This document shows, piece after piece, positions 39,325 to 39,344 of a DNA stretch of 39,344 nt. The stretch is from contig JAFRGD010000020.1 in NCBI GenBank assembly GCA_017433975.1, forward strand, positions 1 through 39,344, given 5' to 3'. A program made the position numbers and the translations under genes. The DNA comes from Mogibacterium sp. (lineage in GTDB: Bacteria; Bacillota; Clostridia; Peptostreptococcales; Anaerovoracaceae). Every line of letters begins with the position of its first letter. Within the stretch, counting starts at the first letter, position 1. The notes beneath the pieces are model-generated. The model saw only the letters and a program-made list of their open reading frames with translations. It was not told the DNA's origin and made no database searches.

Positions 39325-39344
39325 ATGGCAAAGCAAAAGTACGA
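39325..39344 (+). CDS. tuf: Elongation factor Tu (3' partial, first codons only)
   Basis: Only the first seven codons are in the window (MAKQKYE), which match the conserved EF-Tu N-terminus. AGGAGGG lies four bases before the ATG. The position 44 bp after tRNA-Thr supports the call. EF-Tu delivers aminoacyl-tRNA to the ribosome. Confidence 0.85.

Overview
The window looks like a chromosomal segment of a high-GC, anaerobic, Gram-positive Clostridia-type bacterium. The evidence is G/C-rich third codon positions, purine-rich ribosome sites near GGAGG, sigma-A promoters (TTGACA/TATAAT, often with an extended TGn -10), a sortase-type surface-protein tail, a butyrate kinase, a flavin-reductase/rubredoxin fusion and a YtrA-type GntR/ABC operon. 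An Eubacteriales lineage such as Family XIII/Anaerovoracaceae is a reasonable guess, but that is inference. Genes are packed tightly. No rRNA, CRISPR array, phage or transposase gene is visible.

Layout. 1-3664: 3' part of a giant YDG/MBG-repeat surface protein with five tandem 513-bp units. 3763-10183: two overlapping AMP-forming acyl-CoA ligases, then greA and an unusual lysS carrying a Cys-rich linker and a MetRS-type tRNA-binding tail. 10204-13752: minus-strand Na+/amino-acid symporter and a two-gene esterase/ATP-grasp operon. 13861-18732: FAH-family enzyme, butyrate kinase (minus), XRE/zinc-ribbon regulator, PatB-type C-S lyase and a HEPN-like protein. 18884-21439: membrane-anchored HAD phosphatase, a 54-aa protein, high-molecular-weight rubredoxin and an unknown protein. 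21451-25532: SDR, aromatic amino-acid permease, TlpA-like lipoprotein and ferredoxin-linked aldo/keto reductase. 25663-26540: lone STAS protein and a zinc-ribbon protein. 26541-27021: a 480-bp non-coding stretch holding a 285-bp palindromic element. 27022-28903: GntR/ABC operon with a clear operator. 29032-30791: WYL regulator, a small gene behind a perfect LexA-type box, and a GNAT. 30987-39086: aspartokinase, gpsA, a MATE exporter, carB without carA, and a sirtuin. 39206-39344: tRNA-Thr(GGU) and the first codons of tuf.

Most genes are ordinary metabolism or housekeeping (lysine charging, aspartate-family amino acids, phospholipid precursor, carbamoyl phosphate). The more interesting layer lies between and around them. 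A dispersed REP-like repeat (five copies) is present; two inverted copies bound a long cruciform-forming element, and another sits directly on the start of the MATE gene. A LexA-type palindrome overlaps the promoter of an 86-aa protein of unknown function. The lysyl-tRNA synthetase has an atypical C-terminal architecture, and an esterase/ATP-grasp pair of unknown product forms a compact operon. I see no complete, obviously new defence or biosynthetic system; these are the best candidates for follow-up.
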